Part shown: piece by piece, positions 18,085 to 26,381 of the stretch
How positions within the stretch are numbered: position 1 is the stretch's first letter
How the letters are laid out: every line of letters begins with the position of its first letter
Assembly (NCBI GenBank): GCA_963809245.1
Contig: CAWEIU010000012.1
Coordinates: 496,001 to 560,000 of the forward strand
Origin: Roseiarcus sp963809245
Lineage (GTDB): Bacteria > Pseudomonadota > Alphaproteobacteria > Rhizobiales > Beijerinckiaceae
Direction of reading: 5' to 3'
DNA: 64,000 nucleotides
Notes under the pieces: generated by a model
The model's input: the letters and a program-made list of their open reading frames with translations, nothing else
What the model was told of the DNA's origin: nothing
Database searches by the model: none
Made by a program: the position numbers and the translations under genes

Positions 18085-20055
18085 ATGACCGAAACTCCCG
18101 AGGGCGCCGCGACGCCGAAGCCGACCCGCGAGGGCCAGCGCATCGCCAAGGTGATGGCGCGCGCTGGCCTCTGCTCGCGCCGCGATGCTGAAGCGTGGAT
18201 CCTCGAAGGGCGCGTCATCGTTAACGGCCAGACCCTCGACAGCCCCGCCTTCAACGTGACGGCGGACGACGACGTCCGCGTCGACGGCCAACGCCTGAAG
18301 GAGGCCGAGCGGACGCGCCTGTTCCTGTTCCACAAGCCGCGCAGCTTGGTGACCACGGCTCGCGACCCCGAGGGGCGGCCGACCATCTTCGACGCGCTGC
18401 CCGAGGATCTGCCGCGCGTCGTCGCCGTCGGCCGGCTCGACATCAACACCGAAGGGCTGTTGCTTCTCACTAACGACGGCGGCCTGGCGCGGGTGCTCGA
18501 ACTGCCCGCCACCGGTTGGCTGCGCCGCTACCGGGTGCGTGCGCACGGCGCAATCGAACAGGAGCGGCTCGACGCGCTGCGTGAAGGCTTGACGATCGAC
18601 GGCGTCCATTACGCCGGCATCGAAGCGCGGCTCGAGCGCGAGCAGGGCTCCAACGTCTGGCTGATGATGGGTCTGCGCGAGGGGAAGAACCGCGAGATCA
18701 AGCGCGTGCTCGAGCACCTCGGCTTGTCGGTCAACCGGCTGATTCGCGTCTCCTTCGGGCCGTTCGAGCTCGGCGATCTCGCCGAGGGCGAGGTTGCGGA
18801 GGTGCGCACGCGGGTGCTGCGCGACCAACTCGGCGCCAAGCTCGCGCGGGAAGCGGGCGTCAACTTCGACGCCGAAATCGTCGACCACGCGGTTCCGCAA
18901 GAGACCCCGCGGCCGGCGCCGCGAGGCGCGCGCGCCGAGCATGGCCGACCCGAACGCCGCCGCCCGGAGCGAGAGGGCTTCGCGCCTCGCAAACCCGCCC
19001 AGCGCAGCGAGCCTGAGCCCGTTCCTATGCCCCGCAAGCGCAAGCACGTCAGCGCTTTGCGCGCCGAGGCCGAAGCCGAGGCGAGCGGTCCGCGTCGACG
19101 CATCGAACGCGGGGCGACGAGCGATCGTAGGGGCAGGGAGGTCAAGGTCGAGCGCATCATGACGGCCGAACCGCGCGTGCGAGGTCAGCGGGAAGGCGCG
19201 CCGGAGCGGAGCGGACATGCGGCCGGCGGCGAGGCGAGGCGTTTCGAGAAGCGGGCTCCGGGCCGCGACGCGCGCTCGCCCACTGGCGAAGGCAAGGCGT
19301 TCGGCAAGCGGCCCGCGGGGGAAGGCCGGTTTGCAGGTCGGGGAGAAGGCCGATCGTTCGAGGGACGAGGTTCGTCCGGCGAGGGCCGTGCGCCGTCGCG
19401 CGAGGGCCGGGCCTTCGCCGAACGGCCGCCACGCGCCGAAGGCCGGTCGTTCGAGAAGCGAGCGTCATCCGACGAGCGTCCGGCGTCGCGCGGCGGCGGC
19501 AAGCCGTTTGGCAAGCGGCCGCCCTCGGGCGAAGGCCGGTTCGCGGGCCGCGGCGAGGGTCGATCGTTTGAGGGGCGAAGCGCGTCCGGCGAGGGTCGTG
19601 CGCCGTCGCGCGAAGGCAGGTCGTTTGGCAAGCGCCCACCCTCGGGCGAAGGCCGGTACGGCGAGGGTCGATCGTTCGAGGGGCGAGGCTCGTCCGGCGA
19701 GGGCCGCGCCCCGTCGCGCGAAGGCAGGTCGTTTGGCAAGCGCCTGCCCTCGGGCGAAGGCCGGTACGGCGAGGGTCGATCGTTCGAGGGGCGAGGCGCG
19801 TCCGGCGAGGGCCGCGCGCCATCGCGAGAGGGCAAGCCGTTTGGCAAGCGGCCGCCCGCTGCTGAGGGCCGATCGTTCGAGAAACGAGGGTCAGCCGACG
19901 GACGCCCGGCTGGACGCGGCGGCGGCAAGCCCTTCGCCGGCCGCTCGTCATCCAGCGAAGGCCGCGGCCCGAGCCGCTCCGGCGGCAGGCCGCCCGGCAA
20001 ACGCCCCTCCGGCGGCGGCGCCCATGGCGGCGGACGCCCGCCGCGGCGCCCTTAA
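18085..20055 (+). CDS. RsuA/RluB-family pseudouridine synthase with a long Arg/Gly repeat tail
   Basis: Isomerises a uridine of rRNA (RluB-like enzymes act on 23S helix 80). Residues about 20-65 form an S4 RNA-binding domain (RIAKVMARAGLCSRRDAEAW). The catalytic core follows with Asp in GRLDINTEGLLLLTNDG, then MGLREGKNREIKRVLEHLG. The enzyme proper ends near residue 265. The remaining 390 residues are low complexity, rich in Arg, Gly, Ser, Glu and Pro, with repeated EGRSFEGRGSSGEGR and FGKRPPSGEGR units. The tail is longer than the enzyme and probably disordered, possibly RNA-binding. The rsmD gene starts three bases after the stop. Confidence 0.88.
   Translation: MTETPEGAATPKPTREGQRIAKVMARAGLCSRRDAEAWILEGRVIVNGQTLDSPAFNVTADDDVRVDGQRLKEAERTRLFLFHKPRSLVTTARDPEGRPTIFDALPEDLPRVVAVGRLDINTEGLLLLTNDGGLARVLELPATGWLRRYRVRAHGAIEQERLDALREGLTIDGVHYAGIEARLEREQGSNVWLMMGLREGKNREIKRVLEHLGLSVNRLIRVSFGPFELGDLAEGEVAEVRTRVLRDQLGAKLAREAGVNFDAEIVDHAVPQETPRPAPRGARAEHGRPERRRPEREGFAPRKPAQRSEPEPVPMPRKRKHVSALRAEAEAEASGPRRRIERGATSDRRGREVKVERIMTAEPRVRGQREGAPERSGHAAGGEARRFEKRAPGRDARSPTGEGKAFGKRPAGEGRFAGRGEGRSFEGRGSSGEGRAPSREGRAFAERPPRAEGRSFEKRASSDERPASRGGGKPFGKRPPSGEGRFAGRGEGRSFEGRSASGEGRAPSREGRSFGKRPPSGEGRYGEGRSFEGRGSSGEGRAPSREGRSFGKRLPSGEGRYGEGRSFEGRGASGEGRAPSREGKPFGKRPPAAEGRSFEKRGSADGRPAGRGGGKPFAGRSSSSEGRGPSRSGGRPPGKRPSGGGAHGGGRPPRRP
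19561..19884 (+). repeat. 108-bp in-frame tandem repeat, about three copies
   Basis: Copies begin with CGATCGTT(T/C)GAGGGGCGA at 19561, 19669 and 19777, exactly 108 bases (36 codons) apart. A related start occurs at 19351. The repeat lies in the tail of the pseudouridine synthase and preserves the frame. Confidence 0.85.
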
Positions 20056-20058
20056 GCG

Positions 20059-20622
20059 ATGCGCATCGTCGGCGGTCGGCTTAGAGGACGCGCGTTGCAC
20101 GCCCCGGCCTCGCGGGCAATTCGCCCGACCTCGGAGCGGTTGCGCGAATCGATTTTCGACATCCTGCTTCACCGGCACGAGGGCGCGGTGGAGGGCGCGC
20201 GCGTCGTCGATCTCTTCGCCGGCTCGGGCGCCCTCGGAATTGAAGCGCTTTCGCGCGGCGCCGACTTCGCGCTGTTCGTCGACAACGGCTCGGAGGCGCG
20301 CGCCCTGCTGCGCGAAAACATGGAGGCGCTCGCGCTCGGCGGCCTGACCCGCATCTGGCGCGCCGACGCGACGAAGCTCGGCAAGGCGCCGGCGGGGCCG
20401 CCCTTCACCCTCGCCTTCCTCGATCCGCCTTACGACCAGGGCCTTGCGGGTCCAGCTCTCGGCGCCTTGCTCGCCGGCGGCTGGCTCGCGCCGGGCGCGA
20501 TCGTCGTCGTCGAAGAGGCGGCGAAGGCCGCAATCGAGGCGCCGGTAGGACTCGATCTCGTGGATGAGCGAACCTACGGCGATACGGGCATCGCGTTCTT
20601 CGTTGCGGCGGACCGCCACTAG
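20059..20622 (+). CDS. rsmD: 16S rRNA (guanine966-N2)-methyltransferase
   Basis: SAM-dependent methyltransferase acting on 16S rRNA G966. The 187-residue protein opens MRIVGGRLRGRAL with the family RPTSERLRESIFDIL. The SAM site is VVDLFAGSGALGIEALSRG and the catalytic motif is LDPPYDQG. It is tightly linked to the pseudouridine synthase gene (three-base gap), a pairing common in alphaproteobacteria and logical as both modify rRNA. Confidence 0.94.
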   Translation: MRIVGGRLRGRALHAPASRAIRPTSERLRESIFDILLHRHEGAVEGARVVDLFAGSGALGIEALSRGADFALFVDNGSEARALLRENMEALALGGLTRIWRADATKLGKAPAGPPFTLAFLDPPYDQGLAGPALGALLAGGWLAPGAIVVVEEAAKAAIEAPVGLDLVDERTYGDTGIAFFVAADRH

Positions 20623-20670
20623 GCGGCCAGCGTCGCAAAGCAGCTCACATTAGATTGACGGAGGGGCCTT

Positions 20671-21138
20671 ATGTATCTCGCGATCGTCATTGCGCTCATG
20701 GGCCTTCTTCCCGCCGCCTCGATCGTCGGCGAACTCGTCCTTCACAACGGCGCCGATGTTTTGTTCGTGATCGCGAGATGGTTCGTCTTCTGGTCTGTCG
20801 GTGTGCGCCTGCTCCTGGCGGGCCTGAGACAGGTCGTCAATCCGACCTTCACCGCCGCGACGTTCTTCGGCTCAAACGATAAGGCGGCGCTGCCAATCGT
20901 CCGAGAACTCGGATTCGGCAATTTGTCGATCGGGCTACTTGGCGCGCTGGCTCTTCTCGTCGACGATTGGGTCGTCCCTGCGGCGCTCGCCGGAGGGCTG
21001 TTCTACGGATTGGCCGGCCTTGGGCACGTGCTGAAAGGCGAACGAAACGGCGTTGAAACCATCGCCATGGTTTCAGACCTGTTTCTTTTCCTGGTGCTTG
21101 CGGTCGATCTTGGCGGTATCGCGCTCCGTCACCTTTGA
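20671..21138 (+). CDS. DUF6790-like integral membrane protein
   Basis: 155 residues with four hydrophobic helices: LAIVIALMGLLPAASIVGEL, FVIARWFVFWSVGVRLLLAG, a Gly-rich third (FGNLSIGLLGALALLV) and a C-terminal fourth (VSDLFLFLVLAVDLGGIAL). The patterns RELGFGN and HVLKGERNG fit the DUF6790 family, whose function is unknown. A GGAGGGG ribosome site precedes ATG 20671. Confidence 0.7.
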   Translation: MYLAIVIALMGLLPAASIVGELVLHNGADVLFVIARWFVFWSVGVRLLLAGLRQVVNPTFTAATFFGSNDKAALPIVRELGFGNLSIGLLGALALLVDDWVVPAALAGGLFYGLAGLGHVLKGERNGVETIAMVSDLFLFLVLAVDLGGIALRHL

Positions 21139-21272
21139 GCGGCAGGCTGTCGCTTCTCGAGCGAGTCGCAGGCGACTGGCGGCGCGCACGAAGGCGTCCT
21201 ATATGTCGAATTTATGCCAGCTCGGGCGCTCCTCAGGGACGTCCACAATTTTCTCCAGCCGGTCGAGTCTCG

Positions 21273-22613
21273 ATGACCCCTCCCCAAGGAAGTTTGCTCG
21301 AAACTAAGGAAAATTCCGCTTCCGCGCCGACGGCGGCCGGCCCAGGCGTCGTCGATTTCCGCCTCGACAACGGTCTGACGGTGGTGGTGATCCCCGATCG
21401 CCGCGCTCCCGTCGTCACGCACATGATCTGGTACCGCAACGGCTCGGCCGACGATCCACCGGGCAAGTCCGGCATCGCGCACTTCCTCGAACATTTGATG
21501 TTCAAAGGCACGAAGACGCATCCCCAGGGCGAATTCTCGCTTCGTATCGCGGAGATCGGCGGTCAGGAGAACGCCTTCACCAGCAACGACTACACCGCCT
21601 ATTTCCAGCGCACCGCCAAGGAGCACCTCGGCTTGATGATGGAGTTCGAGGCGGACCGGATGACCGGCCTCGTGCTCACTGACGAGATCGTCGCGCCGGA
21701 GCGCGACGTCGTGCTGGAAGAGCGGCGGATGCATTGCGACGCCGATCCCGGCGCCCAGCTCAACGAGGCGGTGCAGGCGGCGCTGTTCACCCACCATCCC
21801 TACGGCACGCCGATCATCGGCTGGAGCCACGAGATCGAGACGCTCGATCGCCAGGACGCGCTCGCCTATTACGCGCGCTTCTACACGCCCGAAAACGCGA
21901 TCCTGATCGTTGCCGGGGACACTGACGCCGAGGAAGTGCGCCGCCTCGCCGAGCAGCACTATGGCAAGATCCGCCCGCGCGGCGCCGCGCCGGAACGCCG
22001 CCGCCAGCGCGAGCCGGAGCCGGTCGCACGCCGCCTCGTCGTCGTCAACGACGAGAAGGTCGAGCAGCCGAGCTGGCAGCGCTGCTATCTCGCGCCGTCC
22101 CATCACACCGCCGCGCCCGGCGAATCCGAAGCGCTCGAAGTGCTCACGCATCTCCTCGGCGGCGGCCAGACGAGCGTGCTCTATCGCAAGCTCGTGCTCG
22201 AGGAGAAGCTCGCCGTCGCCGTCGGCGCCTATTACATGAGCTCGGCGTTGGACGAGACGCGCTTCTACCTCTACGGCATGCCGGCGCCCGGCGTCTCGCT
22301 GCCCGCGCTCGACGCCGCGGTCGATCGGGTCGTTGCAGCGTTCCTCGCAGACGGCGTCGACGCGGGCGCACTCGAACGCGCCAAGACGCGCCTCGTCGCC
22401 GACGCGATTTACGCGCAGGACAATCAGGCGATGTTGGCGCGCTGGTACGGCGCGGCGCTGACGACCGGCCAAGCCATCCGCGACGTGCAGGAGTGGCCGG
22501 CGCGCATCGAAGCGGTGAGCGCGGACGAGGTGATCGCCGCCGGCCGCAAGTGGCTCGAGCGGCGGCGCGCCGTCACCGGCTATCTGCTGCCGCCCGAGAA
22601 CGAGGCGGCCTGA
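21273..22613 (+). CDS. M16 (pitrilysin) zinc peptidase, catalytic subunit
   Basis: Processing-peptidase-like metalloprotease, 446 residues. The inverted zinc motif H-F-L-E-H lies near residue 70 (GIAHFLEHLMFKGT), and the third ligand region is VAPERDVVLEERRM. The C-terminal M16 domain follows with LGGGQTSVLYRKLVLEEKLA. I start at ATG 21273; 46 codons upstream are open but unlike the family. There is no clear signal peptide after this start, so export is uncertain. It is followed after 70 bases by a second M16 gene, the usual catalytic/non-catalytic heterodimer. Confidence 0.9.
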   Translation: MTPPQGSLLETKENSASAPTAAGPGVVDFRLDNGLTVVVIPDRRAPVVTHMIWYRNGSADDPPGKSGIAHFLEHLMFKGTKTHPQGEFSLRIAEIGGQENAFTSNDYTAYFQRTAKEHLGLMMEFEADRMTGLVLTDEIVAPERDVVLEERRMHCDADPGAQLNEAVQAALFTHHPYGTPIIGWSHEIETLDRQDALAYYARFYTPENAILIVAGDTDAEEVRRLAEQHYGKIRPRGAAPERRRQREPEPVARRLVVVNDEKVEQPSWQRCYLAPSHHTAAPGESEALEVLTHLLGGGQTSVLYRKLVLEEKLAVAVGAYYMSSALDETRFYLYGMPAPGVSLPALDAAVDRVVAAFLADGVDAGALERAKTRLVADAIYAQDNQAMLARWYGAALTTGQAIRDVQEWPARIEAVSADEVIAAGRKWLERRRAVTGYLLPPENEAA

Positions 22614-22682
22614 CGGTCGAAGTCGAATGCAAAATCGAAACGAAGCGCTTGTCGCCAAGGCGCTGTCATCGAGGGAACGCTC

Positions 22683-23966
22683 ATGAACAAGGCCTTCGCC
22701 ACTCCCGCCGCCAACGGCACGGTCAACGTGCGCGAACTCGTCACCCCGCGCGGCGTGCGCGCTTGGCTGGTCGAGGACTATGCGGTGCCGCTGGTGTCGC
22801 TCGAATTCGCCTTCCGCGGCGGCGCGGCGCAAGACCCGATCGGCAAGGCGGGCGCCGCGACGCTGCTGGCGGGCCTCCTCGATGAGGGCGCGGGCGATCT
22901 CGGCGATCAGGCTTTCCATCAGGCGCTCGACGAGAAGGCGATCGAGATCTCGTTCCACAGCGAGCGCGATTTCCTCGGCGGCCGGATGCGCACTCTGGCG
23001 CGCCATCTCGACCGCGCCTCGGAGCTGCTTGGCCTTTGCGTCAATGCGCCGCGCTTCGATGAAGCGCCGTTCGAACGCGTGCGCGAGCAGATGAACGCGC
23101 AGTTGCGCCATGAGGCCAATGACCCCGGCTCGATGGCGAGCCGGGCATGGCGTGCGCTCGTCTTCGGCGGCCATCCCTATGGCCTGCCGACGAATGGCGA
23201 CGTAGAAAGCCTCGCCGCCGTCCAGCGTGGCGAGCTGAAGGGGTTGGCGCGCGAACTCATCACCCGCGGCGCGCTGCACATCGCCGTCGTCGGCGCGATC
23301 GACGAGGCGCGGGCGGCGCGGCTGATCGACGACGTCTTCGCCGATCTGCCGGCGAACGCCGCGCTCAAACCGGTTCCGCAAGCGCCATTCGCCGGCCTCG
23401 GCGGGTTGGAGGTGATCGATCTCGACGTGCCGCAATCGACCATCCGCTTCGGCCGTCCGGCGGTGCCGCGCGAAGACCCCGACTACATCGCCGGCGTCGT
23501 GCTGACGCATGTGCTGGGCGGCGGCACTGGCCTTTCCTCGCGCCTCTTCCGCGAGGTCAGGGAGAAGCGCGGCCTCGCCTATTCCGTCTCCGCCTCCCTC
23601 ACCACCTACGATCGGGCGAGCTACCTCTATGGCGGAACGACCACCAAGAACGAGCGCGCCCATGAATCGCTCGACGTCATCAAGCAGCAGATCCTCGATC
23701 TCGCGCACGGCGGCCTCACCGACGAGGAGCTCGAGAAGGGCAAGAAGTATCTGATCGGCTCCTACCCGCTGCGCTTCGACACCTCGGCGAAGATTGCCGG
23801 CCAGCTCGTGCACATCCAGCTCGAAGGCCACGATCCGAGTTGGCTCGTCGAGCGCAACCAGCGGATCGCCGCGGTGACGATGGCCGACGCCCGCCGCGCC
23901 GCCGAACGCGTCTTCGGCGACGGCGCGCTCAGCGTCGTGCTGGTGGGACGACCCGCGAAAGCGTAG
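22683..23966 (+). CDS. M16 peptidase-like, non-catalytic subunit
   Basis: 427 residues of the same fold as the preceding gene, but the HxxEH position reads ATLLAGLLDEGAG, so no zinc site. The conserved substrate-binding R/Y region is kept: SSRLFREVREKRGLAYSVSA. This is the pattern of the partner subunit in two-gene M16 peptidases, which forms the chamber with the active subunit. Start ATG at 22683 after GAGGGAACG. Confidence 0.9.
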   Translation: MNKAFATPAANGTVNVRELVTPRGVRAWLVEDYAVPLVSLEFAFRGGAAQDPIGKAGAATLLAGLLDEGAGDLGDQAFHQALDEKAIEISFHSERDFLGGRMRTLARHLDRASELLGLCVNAPRFDEAPFERVREQMNAQLRHEANDPGSMASRAWRALVFGGHPYGLPTNGDVESLAAVQRGELKGLARELITRGALHIAVVGAIDEARAARLIDDVFADLPANAALKPVPQAPFAGLGGLEVIDLDVPQSTIRFGRPAVPREDPDYIAGVVLTHVLGGGTGLSSRLFREVREKRGLAYSVSASLTTYDRASYLYGGTTTKNERAHESLDVIKQQILDLAHGGLTDEELEKGKKYLIGSYPLRFDTSAKIAGQLVHIQLEGHDPSWLVERNQRIAAVTMADARRAAERVFGDGALSVVLVGRPAKA

Positions 23967-23974
23967 ATGCCGCG

Positions 23975-24001
23975 CCCCTTCTCCCGCAGGAGGAGAAGGG
24001 G
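23975..24001 (+). terminator. Hairpin after the M16 pair
   Basis: CCCCTTCTCC (23975-23984) pairs perfectly with GGAGAAGGGG (23992-24001), loop seven bases. No T-run follows, so it may be a repeat element as well as a terminator. Confidence 0.55.
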
Positions 24002-24076
24002 TTCGGCGTCGCATCTCTGAGGCGTTCGGGTTAGACTGAGTCGCGGGATTCGCCCGCCCAGCCTGAGCGAATCCCC

Positions 24077-25870
24077 ATGCCAGTCCGCCGCCTCGATCCG
24101 CTGCTCGTCGACCGCATCGCCGCCGGCGAGGTGATCGAGCGGCCGGCGGCGGCGATCAAGGAGCTCGTCGAGAACGCGCTCGACGCCGGCGCCAGCCGCG
24201 TCGAGGTGGCGATCGAGGCGGGCGGCCGCTCTCTGATCCGGGTCAGCGACGACGGCGTCGGCATGGACGCGGACGATCTCGCCCTCTCGGTCGAGCGCCA
24301 CGCGACCTCAAAAATTCCCGACGGCGACCTCACCGCGATCGCGACCCTGGGCTTTCGCGGCGAGGCGCTGCCCTCGATCGCCTCCGTGTCGCGGCTCGAG
24401 ATCCGCACCCGCGCGCGCGGCTCGGACGCGGGTTACGAAATGCGCGTCGAGGACGGCGCACGCGGCGCGCTGCGTCCCTCTTCGCATCCCTCGGGCACGC
24501 GCGTCGAAGCGCGCGATCTGTTCGCCGCGACCCCGGCGCGGCTCAAATTTCTCAAGTCCGACCGCGCCGAGGCGCAGGCCTGCGTGGACGTGGTGCGCCG
24601 GCTCGCGCTCGCCAATCCGCAGACGCGGTTCTCTCTTTCCAGCGACATCGGCGCCGGCTTCGATTGGCCGGCTTGCGGCGCCGGAGAGGCGGGCGAGCGG
24701 GAGCGTCTGCGGCAAGCGCTCGGCGAGGATTTCATCGCCAACGCGCTGCGCCTCGAGGCCGGACGCGAGCACGTCCGCATCACCGCCTATGTCGGCTTGC
24801 CGACGCTCAACAAGCCGAACGCGCTGTCGCAATATTTCTTCGTCAATGGCCGGGCGGCGCGCGACAAGCTGCTCGCCGGCGCCCTGCGCGCCGCCTATGT
24901 CGACTATCTCCCGCGCGACCGGCACGCCGCCGCGACGCTGTTCGTCGATTGCGACCCGCGCGAAGTCGACGTCAACGTGCATCCGGCGAAAGCCGAAGTG
25001 CGCTTTCGCGACGGCGGCCTGGTGCGCGGCCTCATCGTCGGCGCCGTTCGCAATGCGCTCGAAGGGGCGCTGCATCGCGCGACGACGACTGGCGGCGCAG
25101 AGACGCTCGCCGCATTGCGCGCGCCGCAATGGCGCGGCGTGGAAGCGCCGTCGCGGCCATGGGATTGGCGCGCCTCGCCTGCCGCGCCGCCGCGTCCAAC
25201 GGCCTTCGCGGAGCCGGTTCAACCCTGGCTCGGCGATTTTGCGCCTGCCGCCAACGCGAGCGCCGCCGCCGCCGAGAGCGTCGATCTTTCCGCGCCTCTG
25301 GGCGCCGCGCGCGCGCAGGTGCATGACGCCTACATCGTCGCGCAGACGCGCGACGGCGTCGTCATCGTCGACCAGCACGCCGCGCACGAGCGCATCGTCT
25401 ACGAGAAGCTGAAGCGCGAGCGCGAAAAAAGCGGCGTCGCGCGACAGATTCTGCTCTCGCCCGTCGTCGTCGATCTCGAGCCGGGCGCCGCGGCGGCGCT
25501 GGTCGACCATGCGGCGGACCTCGAAGCGCTCGGCCTCGTCGTCGAAAGCTTCGGCCCCGGCGCCGTGCTGCTGCGCGAAGCGCCCGCGCTGCTGAACGGC
25601 GCGGACATGACGGCGCTGGTGCGCGATCTCGCCGAAGATCTCGCCGCCGAGGACGGCGCGATGACGCTCGAGCGGCGGCTCGATCATCGGCTGGCGACGA
25701 TCGCCTGTCACCATTCGGTGCGTTCGGGACGCAAGCTCAAGCCCGAGGAGATGAACGCGCTACTGCGCGAAATGGAGGCGACCCCCGGCGCCGGCCAGTG
25801 CAACCACGGCCGGCCGACCTATGTCGAGCTGAAGCTCGCCGACATCGAGCGACTGTTCGGCAGACGGTGA
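24077..25870 (+). CDS. mutL: DNA mismatch repair protein MutL
   Basis: ATPase and latent endonuclease that couples MutS mismatch recognition to strand removal. 597 residues. GHKL ATPase motifs: ENALDAGA, DDGVGM and TLGFRGEAL in the first 100 residues, with the family signature extending to ATSKIP. A Pro/Ala linker precedes the C-terminal domain, which carries the endonuclease metal motif DQHAAHERIVYE near residue 431 and the zinc-site-like ACHHSVRSG and CNHGRP. This fits the MutH-independent type. Frame intact. Confidence 0.95.
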   Translation: MPVRRLDPLLVDRIAAGEVIERPAAAIKELVENALDAGASRVEVAIEAGGRSLIRVSDDGVGMDADDLALSVERHATSKIPDGDLTAIATLGFRGEALPSIASVSRLEIRTRARGSDAGYEMRVEDGARGALRPSSHPSGTRVEARDLFAATPARLKFLKSDRAEAQACVDVVRRLALANPQTRFSLSSDIGAGFDWPACGAGEAGERERLRQALGEDFIANALRLEAGREHVRITAYVGLPTLNKPNALSQYFFVNGRAARDKLLAGALRAAYVDYLPRDRHAAATLFVDCDPREVDVNVHPAKAEVRFRDGGLVRGLIVGAVRNALEGALHRATTTGGAETLAALRAPQWRGVEAPSRPWDWRASPAAPPRPTAFAEPVQPWLGDFAPAANASAAAAESVDLSAPLGAARAQVHDAYIVAQTRDGVVIVDQHAAHERIVYEKLKREREKSGVARQILLSPVVVDLEPGAAAALVDHAADLEALGLVVESFGPGAVLLREAPALLNGADMTALVRDLAEDLAAEDGAMTLERRLDHRLATIACHHSVRSGRKLKPEEMNALLREMEATPGAGQCNHGRPTYVELKLADIERLFGRR

Positions 25871-25876
25871 AGGCCG

Positions 25877-26290
25877 CTACTTCGACAGCGGCTCAGTCTG
25901 GCTGCGCGACAGCGTCGGATCGACGCGCGCCCAACTCGGCGCCGAACGCGTCCAAATCACGTCGGAAGGCCTGGCCGCTTCGCGGTCGTCGAGCGCGCCG
26001 ACGCGCACGATGATGAGGTGGGGGCGCGGTTCGGCTTCGCTGAACAAAGGCGTGCCGCAAGCGGGACAGAAGGTGCGGCGCATCGCCGATCCGCTGTCGG
26101 CGGTCGAGGCGTAGACGGCCGTCTGGCCGGTGACGGTCACGGCCTCCCTAGGGAAGACCGCGTTGATCGTCCCGGCCCCGGCGCCGAGGTACTGGCAGAC
26201 GCGGCACCAGCATTGCCTGACCCCTATGGGCCGATCGGCTGCGATCGCAAACCGCACTTTGCCGCAAAGACATCCACCACTCATCGGCAT
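25877..26290 (-). CDS. GFA family (glutathione-dependent formaldehyde-activating-like) protein
   Basis: 137 residues with the zinc cysteines of the GFA fold: GGCLCGKVRF, QCWCRVCQ and FCPACGTPL. Most GFA proteins are not proven Gfa enzymes, so formaldehyde activity should not be assumed. It converges on mutL with a six-base gap and lies just downstream of the fumarase gene on the same strand. Confidence 0.85.
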   Translation of the reverse strand: MPMSGGCLCGKVRFAIAADRPIGVRQCWCRVCQYLGAGAGTINAVFPREAVTVTGQTAVYASTADSGSAMRRTFCPACGTPLFSEAEPRPHLIIVRVGALDDREAARPSDVIWTRSAPSWARVDPTLSRSQTEPLSK

Positions 26291-26381
26291 GGGTCGCCTC
26301 CTCCGTCCTCCCGCCTTGTCGATATGGCGAGCTTAGGGTGCGCGGCGATTTGAGCAAGTCGCCGCGCCTCTCGAGGCGACC

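Noticed and set aside
19157..20000. Pro/Arg-rich proteins on the minus strand in the repeat region
   Set aside because: Antisense of the pseudouridine synthase tail; open only because of the repeat composition.
19240..20055. CRISPR-like array
   Set aside because: The repeats are in-frame coding tandem copies with no unique spacers of constant length.
21129..24014. A very long open frame on the minus strand (961 codons) opposite the M16 genes
   Set aside because: GC-rich codon structure leaves the antisense frame open; the protein is compositionally biased with no family, while the plus strand encodes two clear M16 proteins.
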